The notes below the pieces were generated by a model. That model made no database searches. It was given only the letters and a program-made list of their open reading frames with translations, and had not been told where the DNA came from. Of a stretch of DNA of 64,000 nt, positions 11,273 to 59,739 are shown in pieces. Location: positions 11,741,585-11,805,584 of the forward strand of contig NC_135169.1 of the NCBI RefSeq assembly GCF_041146795.1, in the 5' to 3' direction. The DNA is from Maylandia zebra. Its lineage: Eukaryota > Chordata > Actinopteri > Cichliformes > Cichlidae. Every line of letters begins with the position of its first letter. Position 1 is the stretch's first letter. The position numbers and the translations under genes are program-made.

Positions 11273-11949
11273 AATACCCATATGAGGTCCTATACAGGCC
11301 CAGACTGAGTGTCATGTTGTGCTGTTTTTCTGTTCCTGTCCCTGAATCCTGGTTTGTCCCTCCTGGGGACAACTCTGTTTCTGCCTTTCTGCTCCCAGCA
11401 ATTCTCCGGACTCCAAAAAGAACACAGATTGGACATTTCAGTTTCTCACTCTTCCACTTCTTCAGCCGGTGAGTCACAGACAGTTGTTCTGTGTCTATGC
11501 TCTCTGTCTACCAGCTGTCAGAGCTAAAATATATTTTCCATAAGCTTGTAAGTACCTAAGTACACTTGCACACATTCAGCTTAGATTGTTCTTTGTCATT
11601 TTAGTTCTGTAGTCAAAGAGATGAAGATAAGGTCTTTCATGACTCTGTGAAAAGTCCCGGGCAGATATTATTTTTGGGCCTTGCCACCACACTGAACTGG
11701 AGCAAACACAGCATCTCACATTCTGCATGTTTATATGTATGTATCTCTCTCTCTCAGACACACACACACAACCACAGACACACATATTATAATATGAACG
11801 CATATTTTCATGGAGAAAAAGCAAATTATTCCATAATTGACATCAACAGGTTCATTAGTATTTTGCACAAATACAGTCAGATATATATCATATTATATCA
11901 GTCTTCTTTTAATAATGTAGAAGATTATTGCATACAAAAGTATACCGTG
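11273..11949. other. Spacer downstream of gene B, duplicated near gene C
   Basis: No gene seen. The segment 11505-11730 is similar to 50825-51080 (both have 'ccagctgtcagag' and 'ttcagcttagattgttctt'-like text), so this flank was carried along when the gene unit duplicated. Confidence 0.45.
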
Positions 11950-11955
11950 TTTATT
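11950..11955 (-). terminator. Candidate polyadenylation signal, gene B
   Basis: AATAAA on the minus strand, about 300 bases past the acceptor of the last, non-coding exon of gene B. It is one of several possible signals. Confidence 0.3.
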
Positions 11956-12184
11956 GCCCAAACATTAATAAACCATATGTAACACTGAAAAAGCTGACTG
12001 TAAGTCATGCTGTTATTATCACTGAGTGAATAGAGAGAGCATGAAACTAAACAGAAGCACACCAGTTTGTACTTTTTTGTGCTAAAATACAGTAATATGT
12101 CTACAGTTATTAATACAGATATTGTATTTCATAATGATGATGACCTATAACTCTTATACTTATTGGGTGTGTATGACACTTGGG

Positions 12185-12255
12185 TAGCAGAGGAGCAACA
12201 GTGGCTTCATAAAAAGCTTCATTTTGGGGTTGCTGTTACAGCTCTCCTCACTGAT
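12185..12255 (-). other. Gene B terminal exon (3' UTR)
   Basis: Acceptor 'ctttacag' at 12256 and sequence closely matching the terminal exon of gene C (56340-56440), including 'gtgaggagagctgta' and 'aagctttttatgaagcca'. In gene B the stop codon falls in the preceding exon, so this exon is untranslated. Its 3' end is not fixed. Confidence 0.55.
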
Positions 12256-12373
12256 CTGTAAAGCAAAAAAGACAACAAGATTTCCAATTTGAAACAATAT
12301 TATGAGCTAAAGAACAAGAATAAATCATCACATCATACTCCATCATGTCAGCATAAATACCTAGAGTGCTCCC

Positions 12374-48372
<35,999 letters not shown>

Positions 48373-48999
48373 CCTCACATCCAGCTCTGCTGCTTTAACT
48401 GTTTTACTTTGTACTAAAAATTAAGCAGAAGAAAGAGATGTTGTTATTTATATAGATACGAGTGTAACTTCTTCTTCTGACTCTTTCTGCTTCCTTCCTT
48501 TTCACACTGAGCTCAAACAGCAGTTGTAGCTTCGACTGCAGCAGTTCCTGTATATTCAGAACAGATCAGCTTGCTTCTTGTGTGGTTCCATTTTTGTTTT
48601 CTATTCAAACCTGTTCTGTTACTAAACTCAAAGTTGTTCTGACTTGAAGGAAGTGAACCTCAACCCTTCTGATTATAAGAAGATTCTAGCTGCTCTGCCT
48701 CCTCAGCTACAGCCATCCTAATGGCTCCAGCACTGTTACATTAATTAAAGTTTATTTATTTTTAAAGTTGATGTTTAACTTTGGTTTTAAGTCCTGTAGC
48801 AGCAGTAACTTGAGTGAATGATGCATACTGAGCAATTATACAAAGCACAGCAACAAGCATGCATTGCTTTATTGTGTTAAACAGTTTTATTTGACTGAAC
48901 TTCCTGTTCCCCGTTTACACATAAAGAGGTGTAATAGCTGCCACATACTCACTAGAGCAGTGAGCAGACAGTAAATTCACTTTGGCCATGTCCACACTA
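48373..48999. other. Gene B 5' flank
   Basis: Immediately upstream of the gene B start codon. The first 150 bases resemble the gene A flank (8918-9100: 'agcttgcttcttgtg'-type text). No TATA box chosen with confidence. Confidence 0.35.
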
Positions 49000-49544
49000 A
49001 GGCTACGTCCACACTAGCCTGGATAAATTTAAAAACGGCGTTTTTGTCTGAAAACGCTCCACGTCCACACTATTGTTTTCATGCGTTTTCACTGAGTTGT
49101 TCATCTACATTGAAACGGCCAAAAACACTTACGTTCCAGTACTGCGCATGCGTGAAAAGCAAGACATTTCTGTCTCCCACTTATTTACTTTCCAGCTCTT
49201 TGAAACGCCGCGGCAAACTGAGGCCCAGCACAGAGGAAAAGCACAGAGTTTTTTAAATGGACTAACAATGAGGTGGAGTTGTTGCTGCGAGTAACACAAA
49301 AGTACAAAGTTGCAAGAGCAAGTGAGAATTAAAGAATTTGAATAAAAGCTACCACACTGCGTCGTGAAAACGACATTTTTAAATGTATCCGCTTTGGAGA
49401 GCGTTTTCAAAAAGCTCAGCTGACCTTGACTGAAAACGCCGTCAAGGATGCTCTCCTGGATGGGGATGGAACACAAAAACAACTTTTTCTCTCACTTTTG
49501 GCCTTCCGTCCACACTGAGACGGCCTTTTCAATCAAGGAAAATT

Positions 49545-49576
<32 letters not shown>

Positions 49577-49727
49577 CACGCAGTTTTCGCGGCACAGTGT
49601 GGTCGGCGTAAACTGAGACTTTTTAAAACGATGAATGTTAGTCCATTTTGGCGCGACCTTTCAAAGAGCCAGAAAGTAAATAAATAGCAGACAGAAATAA
49701 CAACAGGTCGAAGTGTAGACATAGCCT
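49000..49727. mobile_element. DNA transposon, 'aggctacgtccacact' ends
   Basis: Inverted ends AGGCTACGTCCACACT and AGGCTATGTCTACACT (reverse complement of the right end), with inner repeats 'gaaaacgctctcc'/'ggagagcgttttc'. A common non-autonomous DNA element type in fish; superfamily not proved, no target duplication seen. Confidence 0.6.
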
Positions 49728-50289
49728 CTGATACCAAAAGTAGTTCACTTCAAGGTCAGATGAACGATGCCAATGAGGACGCCAATCTTCACATTTTGGA
49801 CAGAAGAGACAGATCGTTTGAAACAGGACATCTATGTCACTGTGAACGACCATCTTTGAACAGAGAGGATGGCTTATGACACCAACCATCTGCCACCTAC
49901 AATCTAGTTTTGAGATCCCTTTCCCATATGCCCAGGCACATCTTGCATTAGGTGACGATAGCTCACATGAAATTCTGAGGCAAGGTCACACAATTTTATG
50001 GTTTACCCAAAACCTCTGGCGATAGTGATCCACGCCTTTTTTCACAACTTGAGTCACATGATTAATAGTGGGCCAACGACCCTGTTAAGCAACAACCTGC
50101 ATTAGGGTGTAAATACCCAGGACTCCACCATTTGGTTTTAGAATTTAAGAAGCTGGAACAGCTGAATTCAGTGATCTGGATGTGAGTGAATACTTTTGGC
50201 CATATATATAATATCACACTGTGAAACTTTAAAAAAATAATCTGAATGCACATCTTGTACAATCTAAAATATACTTGGTAACTAAATAC
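49728..50289. other. Intergenic, possible decayed Tc1 sequence
   Basis: Around 50010-50210 the text ('aatagtgggccaacgaccc', 'tttggccatatatata') resembles ends of decayed Tc1-like elements but is too short to assign. Confidence 0.3.
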
Positions 50290-50650
50290 ATGTGTCCATC
50301 CATTCGCTTCCGCTTATCCTTTTCAGGGTCGCTGGGGGTACTGGAGCCTATCCCAGGTGGGGAACACCCTGAACAGGTCACCAGTCTGTTGCAGGGGTAA
50401 CACACAGGGACAGACAACCAGTCGCACATTCACAATCTAAATGGGCAATTTAGATTTTTCAATCAACCTATCCCCACAGAACGCATGTCTTTAGACTGTG
50501 GGAGGAAGCCGGAGAACCCGAGGAGAGCCCACGCAAACATGGGGAAAACATGCAAACTCCACACAGAAAGACCCCGGCCTGATGGTGGAATTGAAGTCAG
50601 GATCTTCTTACTGTGAGGCAACAGTGCTAACCACCGTGCTGCCATATGCC
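50290..50650. repeat. Teleost dispersed repeat (LINE 3'-end-like)
   Basis: Contains the well-known fish repeat text 'cgcttccgcttatcc', 'agactgtgggaggaagccgg' and 'catgcaaactccacacagaa' and ends 'gctaaccaccgtgctgcc'. Probably the 3' end of an RTE-like LINE; the class is uncertain. Confidence 0.55.
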
Positions 50651-51683
50651 CACATATATGACATACATAGACATACATAACATATTACATAGTTAGCAAG
50701 ATGCTTTTAACATAACTGAGAGAGGAAAGAGGAAGTGGATAATCAATAACAATTCATTCCTACAAGAGATGACAACCAGCAAAGACAAAAAACTGAGTTT
50801 TTAAACCTTTGCATTTTGCTCTCTCTGCTGCCAGCTGTCAGAGATAAAACATGTTTTCTGGAAGGCAACACGCATATTTAGCTTAAATTGTTCTTCCTCA
50901 TTTTAATTCTGCAGCAGAAGAAAAAGATAGTTAAGTCATCATTGTGTTACTGAAGCGAGCTCGGCAGCTCAGTGCTGACTCACAGTGACAGATATAACAC
51001 CTCTGTGAAAGCCAGCAGGCAAACATTATTTTACCATCACATTGTATCGAAACAAACAGAGAATCTCTCTCAGCTCTGCCACACATGCTTCACACCACTG
51101 ATTCTGACAAACATGTTATTTTCATACATGTTTTACAAATAAACTACTGTATTCTGAGTTACCACCTTGTCAGCTCCAGTAATTCCCAAAGTGTGGGTCA
51201 GGGCCCCCTCGTGGGCCATGAAGGTAACACAGGTGGGCTGAAGTTCAGTTTGAAAATACAAGTATCACAAGTTTGGTGAAACAGAGCTGATTCCACTTTC
51301 AAATATTGTGCTTCTAGGACCAGAAGAGAAAACAGAATAGAACAGGAAAGTTTTATCATCTAAAGCTTAAAATGAGACAAACTTCACACTGGTCCAGCCT
51401 TCAAAAGTTCAGTCAGAGCAAATATTCATGAAACATTTTTTAATGAACTTCATGATGACAGAACCCAACCAACCCCAGGAACTACATAAGCCTCTACGTA
51501 GTTGGCAGCAATGGATACTGATCAATGGCAGAGTTCCCAAAAGAATGTCAACAGGTGGAACTCACAGAGCAGCAGATGGAGCAGCACAGGTGGAACATGA
51601 AAGGGTTTTTTTTACACATTTCCCTTTTTCAAAAAACCATCATTCTTTCCACACTGTGGAAATGGGCACATGGACAGCAGAAC
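50651..51683. other. Intergenic spacer B-C, duplicated segment
   Basis: 50825-51080 matches the flank downstream of gene B (11505-11730), which implies the repeat unit of the array includes this spacer. 51175-51245 resembles a hAT end ('cccaaagtgtgggtcagggc'). No gene. Confidence 0.4.
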
Positions 51684-52047
51684 TGTCATGGTCCCTGTGC
51701 CTCACCAGCTGATACGTATTAGGCAACATGTGTTTTTGTTGTTTTGCTCTCTCTCTCTCTCTCTCTCCTACCAGAGGGGGTGCACATTACAGGCTCCTGC
51801 CCCTGGTCCACGCACCTGCCATTTCCACACCTGCTGCCTATCTTCGTAATCCCGAGCCCTACTTAAATAGGCAGCACTGTGCTACTCGTCGCTGGATCGT
51901 TGAGCTATCAGCGTCAGTTGCTCAGTAGCCTGAAAATCGGAATCTGTGAGTTGTTTCCGTCAGTTCATCTCTTACTGAAGATTTTTTGTGCAGCTCTTTC
52001 CCAGACCTTTCCCTTCCCTGGTCTGCGCCTGAGTCTGCATCGTGACA
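51684..52047. mobile_element. MITE with tgtcatggtcc/cgtgaca ends
   Basis: 364-bp element with ends 'tgtcatggtcc' and 'catcgtgaca' and a CT-repeat at 51748-51770. Same family style as 61948-62496. Confidence 0.45.
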
Positions 52048-52639
52048 ACAACGTTTAAATCCCTGGAATAGGAGACAGCTTTTTAGCCTGGTTGACACAT
52101 GTGACATGTTGTAATGTTATCAGATACATCTTTCTTCAGTCAAGGCCAAAGGAAATAGTTCTGAATATAACTGTAAGCCTTATGAACACCCAAATGCTCT
52201 GATTGTGGGATGTCTTCAAAACTTTGTGATGAAATCTACTTGGCACAACCACGGTAAGCTGTATCAGAAAGAAAATAAAGCAAAACAAAAATAAATAAAT
52301 AAATATTGGTTTTTTTTAAGTAGAAGTAAGTCAGGTACAGCCCTATTCTCTGGTCCACCTTGCTCGACTTTAAGTGCCTCCCTTGTGTAATGACACATGG
52401 TGGGTTGACTTCAAGGATACATGAAGCTGATGCATCATTGCCCCAGAGCTAAACGGGTAACAGCTGACAGCAAAAATCAGCACCGGACCAGCTTTTTGCT
52501 TTTTGCCACATGTCCATAATGTGAGAATCATCTCACCTTCTGCATCAGCTGAACCTGTCCGATGTTTTGTTATTAGACTAATGTGCTAATCACAGTTTGA
52601 CCATAATGAACACCAACTTTGATCCTGAGGAGCACATGT

Positions 52640-53200
52640 CACCAGGACACCCTAGATCGAAGGATGATCACTTTTGTAATCATATGATCAGATCTGCAGC
52701 CCTATGTTCTGGACTCTCAGATGAAGCAAGAAGCTGAGATGATCGCCACCTGGTGGTGAGTTGGATCAGGATTCTGAAGGAGGCTGGGGATCTGACTGCA
52801 TCGTGTTCTTCTGCTCTATTACTGAGGCAGCTGCACAGAGCTGCTGCTGCAAGGTTGTTGGTGCCTGTCGTGGTGGTATTCCAGATGGTAGACTTGAGAG
52901 GTAAAGACAGCCATCAAGTTGAAGACGTCAAACTCTCAGGCTTTATTAGCTTGTGGCACCTTGGAGGAGGCTAACAGGTACAGGCAGGCCAAGCATACTG
53001 CAACCCTGGCTGCAGCTGAAACTAAAACTCAGTTGTGGTAGGAGAGTAAAAAGTTTATAGTACACCTGGAGCACTGATGTCAACCAAGGATATTGTAAGC
53101 AGTAGAAGGAATACTTCAAAGATCTGATTGAAAAGCCTTCCATAGAGGATTCAGAGTCTGGGGATGAGTGGGCTCCATTAATAGGAGTGATGGTGGTGAT
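52640..53200 (+). mobile_element. Decayed APE-type LINE fragment
   Basis: Plus-strand text 'gccacctggtggtgagttgg', 'gttggtgcctgtcgtggtgg' and 'agaaggaatacttcaaagat' corresponds to the linker region of the same LINE family as 2080-3030. Frames are broken. Confidence 0.5.
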
Positions 53201-53870
53201 GTAGTGAACTTATTAACAGTTATTAACATTCACAGGGTAGACGTGATACTTTGAGATGAACCTAAAAATACCAAAAACCTGGAGCAAAAGTTTTGAAACG
53301 CCTGTTTTGTGGTGACAGTTGAAGGCAGCTGTATGAAGGCAGTGTGAGAAATTTATTTTCATGGTTTCACAGCACGTCATTTTTTCCCTTTAGTTTAGTA
53401 TGTGTCATCACTGCAGTGACACCATTTTTAATCTGCTGTCACACACTGTCATCCATACTTAAATGTACCAGAGAAAATTATTACTGTTATTCGGGTACAG
53501 GGAGCAAATATAAACATGTGTCATGCACACAGAGAACAAAGTGAAATTCCCACTGTGACCTTTGTGTGAATTCCCTGTTAATTCTCTGCTATGAGCTGAT
53601 AACATAAAACAGCATATCTGTAACACAGAAGACTTCAGGCTGAAACCACAGGCTGCATTTCCTCTTTTCTAGGTGGTCACAAACCACGAGGCCTTTCAGT
53701 GGATAAAAAAAAGCCTCTGAGAGGATAGAAAGTAACCACCAACAGTCATTTACACACATGTAGGTGTAAAAAGAGATACAGAAGACTAGAGCAGCTTAAA
53801 GGGGTAGCAGTAAAGGCATACAGAGCAGTAGTTAATAAAATTCTATTTATTTACAGTTAATTCCTGTATT
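53201..53870. other. Intergenic, similar to gene A upstream
   Basis: 53550-53720 resembles 9500-9660 ('gaaattcccactgtg', 'tgcatttcctcttttctag'), a duplicated upstream block. No coding signal. Confidence 0.4.
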
Positions 53871-54154
53871 TTAAAGCCAACTAAAAGATGAACTCTTCCT
53901 AAATAAAACAATAAAAACAAGCCATGCAATGAAAAATAAAATCACACAGAGCAAACTAGCAATGAAAGAGAATACTATGCATGAAGTGACAACAGCCGTA
54001 AAATAAATCAGAATAATATGGTAAAGATATACTCTGTCGTCTATCAGTTGTATATCACCTGTTACTGGGTCTGGCTCCTCCTCCAGGTCTGACACTGGTT
54101 CCAAAGAAACAGCTCCACGGCCTCCTGCCGCGACTTCCTTTATGTCCTCTTTGC
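53871..54154 (-). other. Orphan open frame with membrane segments
   Basis: Minus-strand frame of about 94 codons after a possible acceptor ('aaacttag'). It encodes an acidic stretch (LEPVSDLEEEPDPVTGDIQL) followed by two hydrophobic segments (IILIYFTAVV... and IASLLCVILFFIAWLVFIVL) and ends RKSSSFSWL. There is no ATG in the N-terminal part, so it would be an internal or last exon. Not seen in the gene A-B spacer. It could be a real exon of an unrecognised gene, or chance. Confidence 0.25.
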
Positions 54155-55046
54155 TCTAAGTTTAAGTTTACCTCATTGCGTTCAGAGGATGAGGTTAGGA
54201 AGTAACAAAACTACTTTTCAAAATAAAAGCATACAAACAAAATACATATGTTGCAAAAGTGTACTAACTAACACAGAGTGTGATACTAAAATCATTTCCA
54301 CCAAGTGACAAAAGCACTGAAGGCTGCTCAGAAGAAATAATTCATCCTCTTTCACTTTTAAGGCTCATCACACTTTGTTTTTTATAGACACAGAAAACTG
54401 TGTGTATTGTATTTATTTATTGCAACATGACATGGCAAATAATAGACTCTGAAGTCAAAGTCTTCAACTTTTATCTTCTAATATTTAACATCCAGCCAAG
54501 CAGATGAAGTCATAATAAAATGACTCCCTCTGTTGGCAACCAACTCCAAACACAACCCAGTGATTATATTTTGTACTAAAGTACTACACAAAACGTCCTT
54601 AAACGATGACTTAATGTATTTTTGATAATGAATACTTGCAATAAATAACTTAAAATATTGTAGTAACACATCAGGTAGCAAACAAACTGAACACAGAAGC
54701 ACTAAATGAGCAAATCACAAATCAACAATCAGGAAAACAGCTGCTTATGAAATTCCCACGGTGCTCTTTGAATTCCTTGTTTCCTCTGCTGTGTGAAGTT
54801 TGCTGAAAACATCAAATCTGCTGAACAGAAGATTTGTGGCTCAACCCACAGGCACAGCCAGAAATCATGAGATGTTTCAGTTTCCTCTGATAAAAAGACA
54901 AACAGCAGAATAAACAGTTTGTTACACACGTGTAAGGACGACAGACCACTCAGAAGAACAAAGAGGTTGTTCTCTATCGTCATGTTTCCAGTTTTAAAAT
55001 ACACCCATCAAAAAATATACACAATTCTTGTTTTATGACTTCAGAC
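54155..55046. other. Intergenic, no gene
   Basis: 54740-54900 resembles 9520-9640 and 53550-53700, a third copy of the same flank block. Nothing else recognised. Confidence 0.4.
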
Positions 55047-55860
55047 TAAGGCTGCCACAAATGCTTATTTTGATAGTTGACTAATCAGATCATGCATCCA
55101 TTGGATCGTAAAACGTGCAGCTTATTGCACCAGCAGCATCTGCTCTTATATAACTATCATTAGCTTACAGCATTACGTGTTTAAGATATGTGCTAACTAA
55201 AAATAAAGACTAGATGATAGTTTATTAAACTTTAATGAAATTTGCAGATTGTCTCAGTAAAGTTTAATAATAAACTCAGCCGTCTGCTCCTTGCTATCTA
55301 AAATATAACAGGACACTGGAGTAAATTCTACCATCTCACTCTTTTTAATCAGTTTTGTGTGATGTTTATTCAGCTGTGTAAAAACTATAACTTTAATCTC
55401 AGCCAAACCGATTTACTCAGGAACAAATAAAACACTGAGAAAAGCCAAAAAAATATATTTTTTTAAGTCATCTAAGTGACTTAGATCATGTTTAACCTGA
55501 GTAGCCAAAGACCGCAGGGATCTGAAAATGATGTGCCGGGGAGTTCAGTGTTCTCGCCGGCTCTTGTGAGCCTTGAAACCCCGGCTAGCTATCGAGCTGG
55601 TGGGTAACAAAAAGGAGCACTTTTGCCAATATGTGATGTCTTGATAAACAGAGCAGATATTTGAAGTGCACACAGCTACATTCTCAGCTGAAAATATCTT
55701 AAAAGTTTATTTTGTAACCCAGAAAGAGTAATAAGAGTAATATTAAAACTAAGTAGCTGCCGCCATTCTTGGAAACTGGAATTGGCTGGGCCGCGCTATG
55801 AATTTTGGGATAGGTTGGGCCACGAAGGATACACCCGACCCATCCTTCAAATCTGTTTTA
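55047..55860. repeat. Probable decayed hAT sequence
   Basis: Starts 'aaggctgccacaaatgctta' with 'tttgatagttgactaatcag', text typical of fish hAT ends. A GC-rich piece with 'ccggctagctatcgagctgg' lies at 55530-55620. The other end is not recognised. Confidence 0.35.
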
Positions 55861-56340
55861 AATGTTAAAAATATAGTTCAGTTTTAGAAGCTTTTATTCA
55901 AGTTGAGCAATTCAGATTCAATCTAACTATAAATGCATGAAAATGAATAAAAATGTTTAAGATAAAGCAAAAACCCCCAAAACAAAAAAGAAAAGAAATC
56001 AAGAAATACATTCATTACATTCAAATTCACACAGTACTGATCAGATCATTTATTTAAATAATGTAGATTTTTAAACAAATACAGTAAAAGTATGTGTTGC
56101 TGCCCATAACAGTACTTTTTAATGTAACACTGCTGACTTAAAGTCGTGCTATCAGCTACTAAAGATCACATATTTCACACTTTGTTCTCACTGATGTTGA
56201 AACAGGAAACATTCAGTTAAGTTTTATATACAGAAAGCTTTAAGAATATAAAAACAGCTGACTATATAGAACACAGTATGCTTTATGCTATAAGAGAGTA
56301 CTAACTCTATATGATATTATGATGTAATATTGTAACTGCA
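55861..56340. other. 3' flank / 3' UTR of gene C
   Basis: AT-rich, no gene; includes the likely 3' UTR of gene C. Confidence 0.4.
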
Positions 56341-56432
56341 CATAAAGCTGAGCATGTCTGATATTTGGGCAGCAGAGGAGCAAGAGTGGCTTCATAAAAA
56401 GCTTCTTCTTGGCTTTGCTGCTACAGCTCTCC

Positions 56433-56440
56433 TCACTGAC
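56433..56440 (-). CDS. Gene C terminal exon, coding part
   Basis: Acceptor 'cttacag', then 'gtcag' and TGA: one split Ser codon, Gln, stop. The exon continues as 3' UTR toward 56340, where it matches the gene B terminal exon. Use of the next AG would give a different short end. Confidence 0.55.
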
Positions 56441-57450
56441 CTGTAAGACAAGCACAAAAAGACAAAGTGATTTCCAACATGTAAAGATATTATGAGCTGA
56501 AGACATTTAATAATGTGAAGAATAAATCAGCCTGCATGGCAGCAGAATTACTGAGAGAGCTTCCTGATGTGACTTCAGAATAAACTGCTGCATCAGCTGC
56601 AGGACTTGATGTTCCTGTGAATGACGAGAAGATCATTGAAAACAATAATATCATTAACCAGGAGGAAACTTGACGTCTCCACTGATGCAAAGATAAAAAA
56701 GAAGATTTTAAATAGCTGACAAAGTGTGAATACATAAATATAAATATTAAAATAAACAGATTTACATTGTAAGAGCAGATAAACATGATGAACAATATTC
56801 AGTGGAGATGATGGCAGACTTTGCTCACCTTTGTTTTTCTTGGCTTTTTCTTTTTTGGGCTGTTTGACCTCAGCATACATCAGACTGTCCTCTAAAAGAG
56901 ACGTCAGAGCTCAGGACACATTTGTTCAGCACAGATATGATACAAACATGTTGAATACATATGGACTTTAAACTTTTTACAACTACAGTGAAAGAAATCT
57001 AAGTAAAAATCATTTGTTGCCTGTGACACTTCAGCTTTGCATGTGTGTGTTTTGTGATTGAGGTCTGGGTCAGAATCTGTGGATGCTGTGATTCAGTAAA
57101 GCTGAAACACTGATTAGTAAGTGAATAACTAAACTCCATGTTGACCGATAATTACCTGCAATATAATGATGTGATGACACGTTCAAGTACAAACACTGAA
57201 TGAGACTGTTGTGACTGTACCTGCAGCTCCCGTCTTCACCTCAGAGTAAACAGCACTCTGCTCTGGTTTATGATGCTTCCCTGTGAAGATGATCGAATCC
57301 ACAAAAGAAAAACATTTAATATATTTTTAAACTTTTCAAAAACTTTCCAGGCTTTTCTTCTACATTCTATATGTTTTGTATACTCACACTTATTTCCAAA
57401 GTTTTCCAGTTCAATATTAGAGTAAATGACATCTGGGGGTTTATCTGCAC
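56433..57450 (-). CDS. Gene C: FCRL-like receptor, 3' end only
   Basis: Cytoplasmic part of a third receptor on the minus strand, paralogous to gene B. Exons 57388-57450, 57221-57280, 56829-56891, 56552-56614 and the start of the last exon (56433-56440), all phase 1, end ...SGSSLSQ and TGA. Tyrosine motifs are VIYSNI (ITIM), AVYSEV, LMYAEV (ITIM) and AVYSEV. It has four tyrosine exons against seven in gene B and no duplicated tail exons, so it may be nearer the ancestral tail. The TM and Ig exons lie beyond 64000; the intron leading to them fills the rest of the window. Confidence 0.8.
56552..56614 (-). CDS. Gene C tail exon 4
   Basis: 63 bases encoding GTSSPAADAAVYSEVTSGSS; motif AVYSEV. 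The frame stays open to donor 'gtaatt', unlike gene B exon 12361-12426. Confidence 0.78.
56829..56891 (-). CDS. Gene C tail exon 3, ITIM
   Basis: 63 bases encoding EDSLMYAEVKQPKKEKAKKN; LMYAEV fits the ITIM consensus. Confidence 0.82.
57221..57280 (-). CDS. Gene C tail exon 2
   Basis: 60 bases encoding KHHKPEQSAVYSEVKTGAAG. Single copy here; gene B has two copies 14 kb apart. Confidence 0.82.
57388..57450 (-). CDS. Gene C tail exon 1, ITIM
   Basis: 63 bases encoding GADKPPDVIYSNIELENFGN; VIYSNI fits the ITIM consensus. Differs from gene B by Arg to Pro before DVIYSNI. Confidence 0.85.
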
Positions 57451-58107
57451 CTGAAATGTTCATATTTTAGTTACACAATTGTAAACCAATGACATGGTGC
57501 CAGTTTCCTTAAATTAAAAGACTGTTTCATCTCTAGCTGCTCTGTGCTTTTCACATGATGTACTGCACCAGTGTTTCAGTGCCTCACACATGAAAACCAA
57601 CATGACACATTTTTCAAAGATAAATGAAAAAACAGAAAAACCTTTTACAGAGTTTCATTAGTTGTGTTTAAATCAACAACAGGACTATCAGATATTTTCA
57701 GAGCATGAACCCATCATGGTGTTACTGTTTGTGTTGTTCTGATATGAAACAATAACATTTGTGGATTCTTTCAGTCGAGTTAAAGATACAATCAGGTTGT
57801 AAAATCCTGTTTGTTTCTGATCTTTTGTGCATGTAGTCAGTCAGTTATTTAGATGTTTGTGCAACTAGATTTTAATAAAAACTGAGCACAAACTGAATCT
57901 AAGACATGTGAAAGTTAATGGAGATCTGGAAAGACCAGCTGTGGGGAAGACAAGCGTCCTAGGGTCAGCTGCAGGGACAGTAGGGAGACCTCCACCCATT
58001 GCTCCACCACCACAAGATGTTCCATGATTAATGGAGCAAAACATCAATGAAGGGTGGCTCCCAGCTGATGACCCTTCAGCTACCATGATGTAACTGTTGG
58101 AGGTACA
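57451..58107. other. Gene C intron, paralogous to gene B
   Basis: 57870-58107 matches 30130-30361 of gene B. No exon; part of the TM-to-tail intron. Confidence 0.6.
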
Positions 58108-58561
58108 CAGTGTTGGGGAGTAATGGAATACATGTACCGCCGTTACGTATTTAAAATACAAAATATGAGTAACTGTATTCCGTTACAGTTACCGTTTAAA
58201 AAGGTGGTATTTAGAATACAGTTACTTTGTTGAAATAAATGGATTACACTGCGGTACTTTCCTGTTTCATTTTGTCGCGGGTCAGGACTGATTGGGTTTT
58301 GTTTGACAGCTACGTTCTGTTGTTCCAGGCGGCAGCGTTACGGTTGCCATGGTTACAGGGCGACGCTCTCTCTCTCTCTCTCTGCGACTGTGTGTTTCCT
58401 GGGCGATCCCACAACTTAGACATTCACATTACTCACACCCTCATTACACATACATATAGGATCTTGGGGGTGGGCACAATACACGGAGTCCAAGTTACCA
58501 TCAGGGTGTACACCTCACCCCAAGAATCATTGCCCACCTCTCAATTTTAAATACACGTAGA

Positions 58562-59709
58562 CAGGGCTGGACTGGGACAAAAAATCGGCCCGGGCATTTT
58601 GACTAGAGACCGGCCCACCAAAAATGTGACGTCATTCAGAAACCGCAAAGGATTCTGGGAACTTGTGGCAAACAGGTACTAGCGCATGCAGGCTTTCAAT
58701 TGAACTCAGTTACACAGCTATAAAAAGAAACACAAAAAATGGCAAGAAGCTGTTGTATTATTAACTGAAATAGCCGGTGTTGTGCCAAAAAGTGATTTCC
58801 GGTATTTGCCAAAAATTGATTGCTCGTATTTAAATTGCTATGAGTAACTTGTTGGGCTATAATATGTGAAACATATGTCAAATGCATCCCTCATGGATGA
58901 CATAAAGTCATCTCTCCATCTCTCTCTGCTGCTCTTCTGTCTCCTGTCACGGACTTCTCCACTTTTGATGATAAATCAGCCTGATGCAACATGTAAGGAT
59001 TGGCACAATTTGTTAAGATTGTGAGGAGTTTGAGAAACTAACCTTAAGCATAAAATACAATTTACTATCAGTAACTTCATAGCACCCGCCCAGCAGTATA
59101 TAAACGCCGTCATGCTAGCTAGTACGCAGTACCAGTTATTCTAAGCGACTGTAAAAAGTCAGCACAACGAAAACAAACTCCAACTAAACTTGGTTTATAT
59201 CTGACACAGATAGACAGCAGGTCATAACCTCTTACCTAAAGTTCAGTTCACTTGCCACTATGACCGGCGGCCACCTCGGTCTCTCTTCCTCCTGCCTCCC
59301 CTTTCCCTTATCCACCTGCTGGCCTCCGCCACTTGCTGATGTTGCTAAATCTGTGGAAGCTCTGTCATAGCCACCGCCAAACAATTCAGTTATTTTTACA
59401 CATTTGGCAGCGTCTGCCTGAAGGGCTTGTTTCTTTTTGCCCCTAATTTTTTCTGCACCTCCTTTCCTTTTTTGTTCTCCATTTTCTTTAGTTCGTCTAT
59501 AAGATTGCTAAACAAGGGGGCGGGTGCATCCGACCTCCTCAGCTGTAATTGGTCCAGCCCAGAGTCGATCATGACCAATTGGCCAATCCAACACCTTTCA
59601 TTATTTATACCCTTCCAAAAAAAAAAAATCGATCGGCCCATAAAAACAAAAAATCACCAGCGGCCCACCGGGCAAATGCCCGGTATGCCCGATGGCCAGT
59701 CCAGCTATG
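58562..59709. mobile_element. Nested hAT element, TSD CACGTAGA
   Basis: Ends CAGGGCTGGACTGGGAC and inverse ...GGCCAGTCCAGCTATG, flanked by perfect CACGTAGA (58554-58561, 59710-59717). A truncated copy lies at 14324-14722. No transposase frame. Confidence 0.85.
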
Positions 59710-59739
59710 CACGTAGACATTGAGGGCTAGCAGGAGGAA

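Noticed and set aside
11079..11477. 132-codon minus-strand frame
   Set aside because: Overlaps a hAT MITE and spacer; no domain and no splice context.
49129..49482. 117-codon minus-strand frame
   Set aside because: Lies within the terminal repeats of a non-autonomous DNA element.
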